A DNA stretch of 64,000 nucleotides from Dehalogenimonas lykanthroporepellens BL-DC-9 (GTDB lineage: Bacteria; Chloroflexota; Dehalococcoidia; Dehalococcoidales; Dehalococcoidaceae): the NCBI GenBank assembly GCA_000143165.1, contig CP002084.1:1302001-1366000 (forward strand), given 5' to 3'. The notes below the pieces were generated by a model. It made no database searches, was not told where the DNA came from, and worked only from the letters and a program-made list of their open reading frames with translations. Shown here piece by piece: positions 54,623-62,244 of this stretch; position 1 is the stretch's first letter; each line of letters begins with the position of its first letter. Both the position numbers and the translations under genes were made by a program.

Positions 54623-55997
54623 AGTAGAATCCCCGTACGTGGTGTAAATTCCTGGAATTGAAAAAGCAGGCCATTGTGTGGTTTCTTGAAAGAAAATAAC
54701 AACAAAGACTTTCAGGAGGTAACCACAACAATGGCCAAAGACAGGATGACACTTTTGGAACTGCTACGCAAGTCAGGAAGCGACGGTGATCTTGATTTTC
54801 TGAGAGAAGGGGTGAAAATGCTGGCCGAAGCGGTCATGGAGCTTGAGGTTAAGCAGAAGACCGGAGCTGAGAAACATGAGCGCAGTGACGGTCGTTTAAC
54901 CTACCGTAACGGCTACCGGGGGCGTATCTGGGACACCCGGGCCGGCACGATACCCTTGGCGATTCCCCGGTTGCGGGACGGCAGTTATTTCCCCAGCTTG
55001 CTCGAGCCCCGGCGCCGGGCGGAACATGCCTTGCTGGCGGTAATCCAGGAAGCCTATGTGTTGGGCGTCAGCACCCGCAAGGTGGAATCTCTGGTTCAGT
55101 CACTGGGTCTTAACGGGGTCAGTAAGAGCGAGGTATCGCGAATATGCGGGGCTCTGGACGATGAAGTGGAACGATGGCGTCACCGGCCTTTGTTATGGCG
55201 TTATCCCTATCTGTGGCTGGATGCGACCTACGTCAAGGTCAGGGATACCGGGCGGGTGGTCAGTCAGGCGGTAATTATCGCCTACGGCGTCCGGGAAACC
55301 GGAGAACGCGAGATCATCGGGCTTGAGGTCGGCCCCAGTGAAGACGGTGTATTCTGGAAAGAGTTTCTGCGGGGGCTGGTCAGCCGTGGTTTGAGCGGGG
55401 TGATGCTGGTAATCAGTGATGCTCATCTGGGGCTGAAGGAAGCCATCAGCACGGTACTCACCGGGGTATCGTGGCAACGTTGCCGGGTGCACTTCATGCG
55501 CAATGCGCTGGCCAGAGTGCCACGGGGCGCCCAGGCTATGGTATCTGCCGCTATCCGTACCATCTTCGCTCAACCTGACCGCGACAGCGCTTGCAGCCAG
55601 CTCCGCCGGGTAGCCGATAACCTCAGACTCCGATTCGGTCCTGTTGCCGACCAACTGGAAGAGGCAGAACCGGATATCCTGGCCTATACCGCTTTCCCCC
55701 GGGAACACTGGCGGCAACTGTACTCTACCAATCCCCTGGAGAGACTGAATAAGGAAATCAAGCGCCGCAGTAATGTGGTCGGCATCTTTCCCAACAGCCA
55801 ATCGGTAATCAGGCTGATTGGGGCGGTGTTAATGGAACAGCAGGACGAGTGGGAGGTCGGACGACGCTACTTTTCTTTGGATTCGATGAAGAAAACGCTG
55901 GAAGGGGCGCAGGAGGAACCCCTGATCATGGCTTTACCAGCTTGATTATTCGGGAAACCACCAATGATGAATTTACACCACTTGACGGGACACTACC
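54623..55997 (+). mobile_element. IS256-family insertion sequence, copy 2 (1375 bp) with 8-bp target duplication
   Basis: The element is as long as copy 1 at 24701 and has the same ends. It is flanked by TGCGGGAG on both sides (54615-54622 and 55998-56005), a clean 8-bp duplication of the IS256 type, so it is a simple insertion. It lies in the core promoter of the fic gene. Its right inverted repeat contains an outward TTGACG ten bases from the end. Confidence 0.95.
54731..55945 (+). CDS. IS256-family transposase, copy 2
   Basis: The 404-residue product is nearly the same as that at 24809. Differences include DGDLDFLREG for DSELDFLKAG near the start, ALPA for ALQP at the end, and a few single residues. 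The DDE residues in WLDATYVKV, VISDAHLGL and NPLERLNKE are all present, so it should be active. Confidence 0.95.
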   Translation: MAKDRMTLLELLRKSGSDGDLDFLREGVKMLAEAVMELEVKQKTGAEKHERSDGRLTYRNGYRGRIWDTRAGTIPLAIPRLRDGSYFPSLLEPRRRAEHALLAVIQEAYVLGVSTRKVESLVQSLGLNGVSKSEVSRICGALDDEVERWRHRPLLWRYPYLWLDATYVKVRDTGRVVSQAVIIAYGVRETGEREIIGLEVGPSEDGVFWKEFLRGLVSRGLSGVMLVISDAHLGLKEAISTVLTGVSWQRCRVHFMRNALARVPRGAQAMVSAAIRTIFAQPDRDSACSQLRRVADNLRLRFGPVADQLEEAEPDILAYTAFPREHWRQLYSTNPLERLNKEIKRRSNVVGIFPNSQSVIRLIGAVLMEQQDEWEVGRRYFSLDSMKKTLEGAQEEPLIMALPA

Positions 55998-56036
55998 TGC
56001 GGGAGTATATTTTACTTTAAAGCGTAAAAGTAAAAT
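55982..56036 (+). promoter_or_regulatory. Hybrid IS256-fic promoter and remaining operator
   Basis: TTGACG of the IS256 right end (55982-55987) is 18 bp from TATATT (56006-56011), matching the spacing of the native -35. Downstream, ATTTTACTTT (56009-56018) and AAAGTAAAAT (56027-56036) form a perfect 10-bp inverted repeat with an 8-bp spacer. The half-site word AGTAAAAT also occurs left of the element, which has lost its pairing. A repressor site partly separated from its promoter is the simplest reading. Confidence 0.75.
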
Positions 56037-56059
56037 AAGAATTTGCCAAGGATACTTTC

Positions 56060-57193
56060 ATGGATATTTCCGAATTCAAATCCGGTACGTGGCGACGAAC
56101 AACCGGATATAAATACTTCCTGCCGGAGAAGATAAACCATTCTTTCTTCTGGGAAGACGAGAGCATCAACGAAATGGTGGAAAAAGCGTCGTTGAGATTA
56201 GGGGAATTGAATTCTTTCGCCCGGTTCGTGCCTGACCCGGATATGTTCATAAAGATGCACGTATTCAAAGAGGCGGTCTTGTCCAGCCATATCGAAGGCA
56301 CCAGGACAAACATCGATGAAGCCGTGGTTCCACAGAAAGACCTTGCCCCTGAAAGAAGGGACGATTGGCAAGAGGTCAATAATTACGTCGAAGCCATGAA
56401 CTATGCCATCTCCGAACTGGACCGGCTGCCATTATCTAACAGAATGATAAAGAATGTTCATCGGATACTGCTGACCAGTGTCCGGGGGCAGAACAAAAAC
56501 CCGGGTGAGTTCAGGACCGGACAGAACTGGATTGGCGGGGCCACACTGGACGATGCCATGTTCGTTCCCCCCGCACCTCAGGAGTTACCGGAATTACTGG
56601 GCGATCTGGAAAGGTTCCTTCATAACGATGAAATCCGTCTGCCACATCTGATACGCATTGCAATTGCCCATTATCAATTCGAGACCATTCATCCGTTCGA
56701 CGACGGCAATGGTAGAACCGGACGCCTGCTGATAACACTGTATCTTGTCAGTAACGGCGTGCTGGATCTGCCCCTGCTATATCTGTCCGAATTCTTCGAT
56801 AAAAACCGGACTCTCTATTTCGACAATCTGGAACGGGTAAGGGTCAACAACGATCTTGGGCAATGGTTCAAGTTCTTTCTGGCAGGAGTCATCGCGACGG
56901 CCGAAAATGCCACCTCAACCCTGCATAAGATCATCGGCCTGAAGAACGAGATTGAACGTAACAAGATACCCAAAATGGGGAAAAGACAGAAAAACGCCGT
57001 CATTCTATTTTCGGCGCTGTTCTCACAGCCACGGATAACGATCAACGATGTCCGAACCATAACCGGTCTGTCGCCTAAAGCCGCCAATGACCTGGTCACA
57101 GCTTTCATGGAGGCGGGTATTCTATTCGAACAGACAGGCTACCAACGCAACCGTGTTTTCAGTTTTGAGGAATATCTGAAGCTGTTCAGGTGA
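56060..57193 (+). CDS. Fic-domain protein with C-terminal winged helix
   Basis: The 377-residue protein has an N-terminal Fic_N region, the inhibitory-helix motif SSHIEGTR (S-x3-E-G type, near residue 76), the catalytic HPFDDGNGRTGR near residue 213 and a C-terminal winged-helix-like domain (ITINDVRTITGLSPKAANDLV). Fic proteins transfer AMP to target hydroxyls. The inhibitory Glu before the core makes this a class II enzyme that is self-restrained. No separate antitoxin ORF lies beside it. The C-terminal DNA-binding part could bind the palindromes in its own promoter. Confidence 0.93.
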   Translation: MDISEFKSGTWRRTTGYKYFLPEKINHSFFWEDESINEMVEKASLRLGELNSFARFVPDPDMFIKMHVFKEAVLSSHIEGTRTNIDEAVVPQKDLAPERRDDWQEVNNYVEAMNYAISELDRLPLSNRMIKNVHRILLTSVRGQNKNPGEFRTGQNWIGGATLDDAMFVPPAPQELPELLGDLERFLHNDEIRLPHLIRIAIAHYQFETIHPFDDGNGRTGRLLITLYLVSNGVLDLPLLYLSEFFDKNRTLYFDNLERVRVNNDLGQWFKFFLAGVIATAENATSTLHKIIGLKNEIERNKIPKMGKRQKNAVILFSALFSQPRITINDVRTITGLSPKAANDLVTAFMEAGILFEQTGYQRNRVFSFEEYLKLFR

Positions 57194-57214
57194 TTTGGAT
57201 AACCCGGCGCGCCG

Positions 57215-57254
57215 GGGACCTGGCCGAGCAGTGAGCGGCCAAGGAGGTTTAGCT
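57215..57254 (+). pseudogene. Remnant of the 3' end of a DUF4870 gene
   Basis: The stretch matches the last 41 bases of the DUF4870 gene (54098-54138) at 36 positions, including the stop TAG, but a TGG codon has become TGA. No other part of the gene is present, since the fic stop lies 20 bases upstream. It supports a duplicated segment that was later eroded. Confidence 0.75.
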
Positions 57255-57265
57255 GTCAACTAGAA

Positions 57266-57886
57266 TCAGACAGGTTTCTGGTAAGCTAGACGTTTAAGTC
57301 CAACCTCATCTCCTACCAGGAATATTTTGCTCCTGTCCATTACAGTTTTCAGAAAATAATGATCCTGCTGTATCTTTTGCCGGAACTCCGCTTCCGGATA
57401 GACGACGGTGTTAATTTCTCTGCCCAATTCTGTTTCCACTGAGAAGAGCTGATCAACTACCTCATTATTGAAATGTATATTACCGATAACCATGACATCG
57501 ATGTCGCTGGCCCGGTCATCGGTTTTTCGGTCGATAGCCCCGAAGATAAATGAGGATTGGATATCGTTAGCTACGGGTTGCAAAGCACCACGAAGCACTT
57601 CGGCTATACCGAATGTTTTTCTGACAATACTTCTGATTTCCGGAAAGATAGGACTGCGATTGTCGGCAATATAGTATAATTGGCGACCTTCAAGTGCCCG
57701 AACGATAATCCCTAATTCAGTCAACTTTTTCAGTTCACGCTGAACTCTACCCCTTCCACATCCTGCCGCATAGACAATCTGACTGGTGTAATAGGCGTGG
57801 TCAGGTTGCCCGTAAAGCAAACTGAGTATTGCCTATCGCGTTTTGCCGAACAAACTGCTTCTGATCGTCATCTCCCTCATTGTCAT
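57266..57886 (-). pseudogene. wHTH-nucleotidyltransferase (MNT-type) gene with an in-frame amber stop
   Basis: The frame from 57835 to 57266 encodes AILSLLYGQPDHAYYTSQ, a winged helix (GRGRVQRELKKLTELGIIVR) and a minimal nucleotidyltransferase domain with FIFGAIDRKTDDRASDIDVMVIG, where the first motif reads GA instead of GS. The frame continues upstream without shift past a TAG (57835-57833) to MREMTIRSSLFGKTR, which matches the usual start of this family (SSLFGKTRQAIL), so a CAG to TAG change is likely. A TTG at 57820 could restart translation and give 184 residues. Whether the short product is made is not known. Operators lie just upstream. Confidence 0.75.
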
Positions 57887-57922
57887 ACCCAATTCGGGTG
57901 TGACAATACCCATTTTGGGTAT
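57887..57922. promoter_or_regulatory. Two palindromic operators, centres 21 bp apart
   Basis: ACCC-AATTC-GGGT (57887-57899) and ATACCC-ATTTT-GGGTAT (57906-57922) are inverted repeats with the same half-site. The centres are 21 bp apart, two helical turns, so two dimers would bind one face. They sit just before the wHTH-nucleotidyltransferase gene, which may bind them itself. Confidence 0.7.
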
Positions 57923-57933
57923 GTTAGTCAAAA

Positions 57934-58237
57934 TATTCGGTTATTAATGTGCCGGCTGTTTGATGAGGGCAGAGCGCCATGAAACTGGTAATTGTTTCGC
58001 CCGTTGGCTTGTTTTTTCGGGAAACGAATGCTTTTTTTCAGATTTGGCGGCGGATGCCTCAAACGTAGCGTCACCGAATTAAAACAATTCGAAACAATGC
58101 AAACAATCCAGAGAAGTTTTTGGCAAACATGCCGACAATGGCGTTACTGGCTTTTGCTGAATACGGAAGGGTGTTCTCATAACAGCGGTTGATAGTAGCG
58201 TTGCTGTGAAAATATTGTCAATGGGGAAATGGCACAG
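57934..58237. repeat. 305-bp direct repeat, copy 2
   Basis: The copy of 54257-54561 in the same orientation. About 22 bases after its end the 15-bp word TATATTTTACTTTAA (58260-58274) recurs, which is the -10/operator segment of the fic promoter at 56006-56020. The HNH gene ends inside this word. It therefore looks like a second fic upstream region that has lost its gene. Confidence 0.9.
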
Positions 58238-58270
58238 GGGTGGGTAAATTATAAAATTCTATATTTTACT

Positions 58271-59050
58271 TTAAGGGCGGAAAACGTGCTGTTGGTGGTA
58301 TTCCATGAACTCGGTGGCAGGGATGAATTTTTGAGGCAGTGTGATTTTCATTTCGTTGAATTTACTAAACCATTTATTTGAGGCTGGATCAGCATCGATC
58401 AAACTGGATATCACGATTTTGTAGTCGCTCGTAATCGTAAATAGTCCTTTATCGAAGGCTATATCGTGGAGAGCGTTCAGGCAGAGACCGTTATGTGGAT
58501 TCAGACGGTTAGTTTGATCGATAGACCAAGGAACGATATGACTTGCCACTAATAATTCAGGAATAGCAATACCTGTGATACAGCACCTGCCGTTATAGGA
58601 CGCGAGAATCATCAGGCGGAAGAATTTTTGATTTACCCTTGTTTTTACAATAGATTCCCGTTCTTTCCCTTGAGGCGGGATATCTTGCTTCGCGATGTCT
58701 AAAATATCTTCTATGTTTTGGTGTTGGATTTCAGCCAGGATTACTTCGCTTTGGAAAGCCATTTCCTCCCAATTATTGCTGAATTCTTCCCAAATCGCGA
58801 TTTCGCTTTTACTACCGTGGCTCATACCTGCGATGTTCCGTTGTTGTAAGGCTGGGTCGAGCCTCGCAAAATTTGAAAGCTTTAAGGCAACTGCTGAAGG
58901 GGAACGATGAATTATCGACGCTAACTCGATGATGTCCTTGTTATTATGATGAATTTTTGAAAATGGAGTTTTACAATAAAGATTAAAGGCCAAGATCAAC
59001 TCATCCCTTGACCAAAGCTGTTTAGGACTCTTGGATGGTAGTTTATTCAT
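58271..59050 (-). CDS. HNH endonuclease-family protein
   Basis: From ATG at 59050 the 259-residue product has an N-terminal region typical of stand-alone HNH nucleases (WSRDELILAFNLYCKTPFSK, RSPSAVALKLSNFARLDP) and a C-terminal HNH core, with CCITGIAIPELLVASHIVPW (the conserved Cys and His), NPHNGLCLNALHDIAFDKG (the Asn and final His). It probably cleaves foreign or modified DNA. It is AT-rich compared with neighbours. A start at 59107 would add 19 hydrophobic residues and looks less likely. Its stop lies at the repeated fic promoter word. Confidence 0.85.
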   Translation of the reverse strand: MNKLPSKSPKQLWSRDELILAFNLYCKTPFSKIHHNNKDIIELASIIHRSPSAVALKLSNFARLDPALQQRNIAGMSHGSKSEIAIWEEFSNNWEEMAFQSEVILAEIQHQNIEDILDIAKQDIPPQGKERESIVKTRVNQKFFRLMILASYNGRCCITGIAIPELLVASHIVPWSIDQTNRLNPHNGLCLNALHDIAFDKGLFTITSDYKIVISSLIDADPASNKWFSKFNEMKITLPQKFIPATEFMEYHQQHVFRP

Positions 59051-59186
59051 GTCTTCAAGTAAGTCTATTGATAAGTTTAATATTACTACCAACAACCAAG
59101 GTTTCACAAAATTGCGGCTCTTACCTGTTTCGTGTAATGAATAGGAAGTTACCCCCTATCAAATTGTTATTGGCATGAAACCAGAC

Positions 59187-59216
59187 TTGGCAATTCAGCC
59201 CCCATCGGTCTATAAT
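59187..59216 (+). promoter_or_regulatory. Promoter of ilvE
   Basis: TTGGCA (59187-59192) and TATAAT (59211-59216) are 18 bp apart, 34 bp before the start, with AAGGAGAG as ribosome site. No leader peptide or attenuator was seen. Confidence 0.75.
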
Positions 59217-59249
59217 CCATAGCTACACCATCGTTTAAGGAGAGCCGTC

Positions 59250-60161
59250 ATGCCTTCGTATTGCTATTTTGAGGGTCAGATCATTCCCCTGGAGGATGCC
59301 AAAATCAGTGTCATGACTCACGCTTTGCACTATGGCACCGCACTGTTCGAAGGCATCCGCGGCAACTGGAACGAAGAACACCAGCAACTGTATATCTTCC
59401 GTCTGCAAGAGCATATGGAGCGGATGAAGAACGGTGCCAAAGTACTGCGCATCAACATCCCCAAAACCGTCGCCGAACTGGCGCAAATCGCCGTCGAAGT
59501 GACTAAAAAATGCGGCTTCCAGGAAGATGCCTATATCCGGCCGCTGGCCTACAAGTCCTCCCAGGCGCTGGGCGTTCGGCTCCATGACCTGGATGCCGAC
59601 TTCCTGGTGTTTGCCATTCCCTGGGGTCGGTATCTGGATACCGACGCCTGCCGGGTGTCCGTTTCCACCTGGCGGCGTCCCGACGACAACGTCTTCCCGC
59701 CGTCGGTCAAGGCAACCGGCCTTTACATCAACAACGCGCTGACCAAGACCGAAGCCATCGAAAACGGCTTCGACGAGGGCATCATGCTGACACCCGACGG
59801 CCATGTGGCCGAAGGCTCCGGTGAGAACGTCTTCCTGATTCAGAACGGCAAGCTGGTGACGCCGGCCACCTATAACAACATCCTGAACGGCATCACCCGC
59901 GATACCGTCATCACCCTGGCCCGGCAGGAACTGGGGCTGGAGGTTATAGAGCGGCCGGTGGACCGATACGAACTTTACGTTTCTGATGAATGCTTCCTGA
60001 CCGGTACCGCGGCGCATCTGACCCCGGTGTGCGAGGTTGACCGGCACAAGCTGGGCAACGGCGGTGTCGGGCCGATAACCGCCAGGTTGAAGGACCTGTA
60101 TTTTGACGCCATCAAGGGTAATCTGCCGAAATATGCCGGGTGGTGCACGCCCGTTTTCTAG
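59250..60161 (+). CDS. ilvE: Branched-chain amino acid aminotransferase
   Basis: This 303-residue PLP enzyme transfers amino groups to make Val, Leu and Ile. HALHYGTALFEGIRGN at the start, the lysine in SVKATGLYINN (Schiff base, near residue 155), EGIMLTPDGHVAEGSGENVFLI and ITRDTVITLARQELGLEVIERPV are all class IV aminotransferase features. It is monocistronic, with its own promoter and a following hairpin. Confidence 0.95.
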   Translation: MPSYCYFEGQIIPLEDAKISVMTHALHYGTALFEGIRGNWNEEHQQLYIFRLQEHMERMKNGAKVLRINIPKTVAELAQIAVEVTKKCGFQEDAYIRPLAYKSSQALGVRLHDLDADFLVFAIPWGRYLDTDACRVSVSTWRRPDDNVFPPSVKATGLYINNALTKTEAIENGFDEGIMLTPDGHVAEGSGENVFLIQNGKLVTPATYNNILNGITRDTVITLARQELGLEVIERPVDRYELYVSDECFLTGTAAHLTPVCEVDRHKLGNGGVGPITARLKDLYFDAIKGNLPKYAGWCTPVF

Positions 60162-60239
60162 CGAAAACGGAAATTCCAAATCCCAAGCACCAAATAACAA
60201 ACAATATCAAAATTCAAATACAAAATGACCTAAAAGGGT

Positions 60240-60275
60240 TCCGAGCCGTTAGCGAACAGCTAACGGCTTTCGGTT
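60240..60275 (+). terminator. Terminator after ilvE
   Basis: AGCCGTTAGC and GCTAACGGCT (60244-60268) form a perfect 10-bp stem with the loop GAACA; CCGA and TTCGG extend it with mispairs. It follows the AT-rich 60162-60239, where nothing else is seen. Confidence 0.75.
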
Positions 60276-60280
60276 TGTGA

Positions 60281-60382
60281 TGGATTACCCGTTTTACGGG
60301 TAATGACAGATGAGTAGCGGGTGATAACGGGGGCGTGGGTACCGAGATTGCTTCGCGGCCTCTGGGCGGCTCGCAAGGACGT
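60281..60382. repeat. Dispersed intergenic repeats, first site
   Basis: Two repeat words are present. Word B (60281-60315, TGGATTACCCGTTTTACGGG then TAATGACAGATGAG) has an internal ACCCGTTTTACGGGT palindrome. Word A (60342-60382) begins ACCGAGATTGCTTCGCGGCC and ends GCTCGCAAGGACG. Both recur at 61978-62140 in the opposite order. The rest of the 424-bp gap to plsY (60383-60585) has no supported ORF. Confidence 0.75.
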
Positions 60383-60585
60383 TGAGGCTGTTGTATGCCC
60401 GAGATTACCACAGCCGTTGACGCGGCTTCGCAAAAAAGACGTAATTGCTGAGTGCTGAAAGCAGATGGCTTTTTATTACTGACAAAGGCCGTCAGCAGGT
60501 TTATACTGGTAATATTATCAGCGGGCGGGTGGTGACGGCTGAATCATTCGGCTGGCGGTAAGCGATAATCGACGGAGGTGGGGGG

Positions 60586-61209
60586 ATGGATTTTCTCGCG
60601 CTTCTACTGGGTTATCTCTGGGGCAGTATTCCCACTGCTTATCTGATTGCCCACAAAGTGACAGGCACGGCCGACGGGCTGGGCGGCGGCAATGTCGGCG
60701 GGCTCAATACCATCCGCCGGGTCGGGCTGAAGTCCGGGCTGGCGGTGGTCTGCTTCGATATCCTCAAGGGAGCGGCGGCGGTAGTTACTGCCTATTACCT
60801 GCTGGGGGCCGATAAGGCTTTCGTGCTGGGCGCCGGAGTGGCGGCGGTGGTCGGACACAACTGGATGGTATGGCTTCGCTTCCGCGGCGGCAAAGGCATG
60901 GCGGCGGCGGTAGGTGTCGTGGCCGCGGGCTCCTTCATCTATGGCTTTCCGGCGGTCTTGGCGGCGATGGCAGCTGTTATACTGGGTGTGTGGCTGGTTA
61001 GCCGTAATCTGGTGCTGGGTAACGGCGTCAGTCTGCTGATTCTCCCCTTTATCACCTGGTATTTTACCGATTCCGGCATGGCCGCCTGGCTGGCGGCGGC
61101 ACTCAGTGGTGTGATTGCCATTAAGTATTTCCCGGGGTTGCGGGAGGATTACCGGCGGCGGGGGCTGGCCGCACTGGGGCGGGACGACATCCGCGCCAAA
61201 CGCTCTTAG
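60586..61209 (+). CDS. plsY: PlsY-type glycerol-3-phosphate acyltransferase
   Basis: The 207-residue membrane protein makes lysophosphatidate from acyl-phosphate. GSIPTAYLI near residue 12, GGGNVGGLNTIRRVGLKSG near residue 33 (the GxGNxGxxN substrate motif) and GHNWMVWLRFRGGKGMA near residue 85 are the three PlsY motifs. Five membrane helices are likely. It starts behind GGAGGTGGGGG. Confidence 0.92.
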   Translation: MDFLALLLGYLWGSIPTAYLIAHKVTGTADGLGGGNVGGLNTIRRVGLKSGLAVVCFDILKGAAAVVTAYYLLGADKAFVLGAGVAAVVGHNWMVWLRFRGGKGMAAAVGVVAAGSFIYGFPAVLAAMAAVILGVWLVSRNLVLGNGVSLLILPFITWYFTDSGMAAWLAAALSGVIAIKYFPGLREDYRRRGLAALGRDDIRAKRS

Positions 61210-61244
61210 TCACCATACGCCGTGCGGTGCTATAATGCCGGATT

Positions 61245-61859
61245 ATGCTGGCTATACTGGCCTCCGTTTTCGTTATTTCCATGTCCGGCGCGCTCATGCC
61301 TGGGCCGATGTTCGCCACCGTGCTGGCCAAGAGCTATAAATCGCCCTGGGCCGGGGCACAGGTTTCGCTGGGTCATGCCGTTATCGAATTTCCCCTGATA
61401 ATCCTTATCTACCTCGGCGCCGCCACCTTCTTCGAAAATGAGGTAGTCCACCTGGTGCTGGGACTGGCCGGCGGTTCAATGATAGCCTGGATGGGCTGGG
61501 GGATGCTCCGGGCGCGCAAGGCTTATGCCGCCGGTGCCAAGGATACGCCGTACAGCGCCTTCACCGCCGGCATCATCCTCTCAGCCGGAAATCCGTTCTT
61601 CATCGTCTGGTGGGCGACTGTCGGGGCTCTCCTGGTACTGAAAATCGCTGATTATGGCTTAGGCGGGCTGACAGCGCTGGTCTTGACGCATTGGGCGGTG
61701 GACCTGCTATGGCTCTCCATAGTTTCCGGGCTGGTGTATAAAACGCACCGGTTGTGGTCGCCGCGGTTACACGAGGCGGTGTTTGTGGGATGCGGGTTGT
61801 TGCTGATGGGCTTCGGGGCGTGGTTTGTGGTTTCGGGGGTGGGGACGGTGATTGGGTAG
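61245..61859 (+). CDS. LysE-family amino acid exporter
   Basis: The 204-residue product has six hydrophobic segments and the LysE signature SGALMPGPMFATVLAKS near residue 11, with GHAVIEFPLI and SAGNPFFIVWWATVG later. Family members export amino acids. The substrate is not known. A TATAAT lies 14 bp upstream (61231), with a weak ribosome site, so the message may be nearly leaderless. Confidence 0.88.
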   Translation: MLAILASVFVISMSGALMPGPMFATVLAKSYKSPWAGAQVSLGHAVIEFPLIILIYLGAATFFENEVVHLVLGLAGGSMIAWMGWGMLRARKAYAAGAKDTPYSAFTAGIILSAGNPFFIVWWATVGALLVLKIADYGLGGLTALVLTHWAVDLLWLSIVSGLVYKTHRLWSPRLHEAVFVGCGLLLMGFGAWFVVSGVGTVIG

Positions 61860-61977
61860 TATGTCAATATCTAATGTCTAATATCGAAATCCTAAACAAT
61901 ACTGAAATTCAAATATCAAATGACCGAAACGGGGGGCGAGCTGTCAGCCTTCAGCAGTCAGCTATCAGCTACCGGAG

Positions 61978-62140
61978 ACCGAGATTGCTTCGCGGCCGGT
62001 GGCCGCTCGCAAAGACGTGATTAGAGCTTTCAGCCGTCAGCTTTCAGCTATCAGCTCTCCCGTTCATGGTTCGACAGGCTCACCACGAACGGGGGACACG
62101 GGGCATGGATTACCCATTTTCATGGGTAATGACAGATAAG
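61978..62140. repeat. Dispersed intergenic repeats, second site
   Basis: Word A (61978-62018) and word B (62105-62140) match the pair at 60281-60382 with a few changes. Between them, CCCGTTC and GAACGGG (near 62060-62092) flank ATGGTTCGACAGGCTCACCAC, a hairpin of a common bacterial dispersed type (arms split here). Short tandem CAGCTATCAGC-like words lie at 61940-62060. The 385-bp gap 61860-62244 has no supported gene. Confidence 0.7.
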
Positions 62141-62191
62141 AAGGGTCAGCTTTTGTCAGTCAGTAATCGGTTCAGATTTATCAGCATGATC

Positions 62192-62222
62192 AAACGGGGA
62201 GGCCTCAATGGCCTCCCCGTTT
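62192..62222. terminator. Terminator of the ABC exporter operon
   Basis: A perfect 13-bp stem (AAACGGGGAGGCC with GGCCTCCCCGTTT) has the loop TCAAT. It lies 23 bases after the minus-strand permease stop. Confidence 0.9.
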
Positions 62223-62244
62223 CCTGTTGTCAAGGGTTGGTTGT

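Noticed and set aside
57992-58192. A 66-codon frame within the second 305-bp repeat
   Set aside because: The same frame is disrupted in the first copy by T-run length changes, so it is not conserved.
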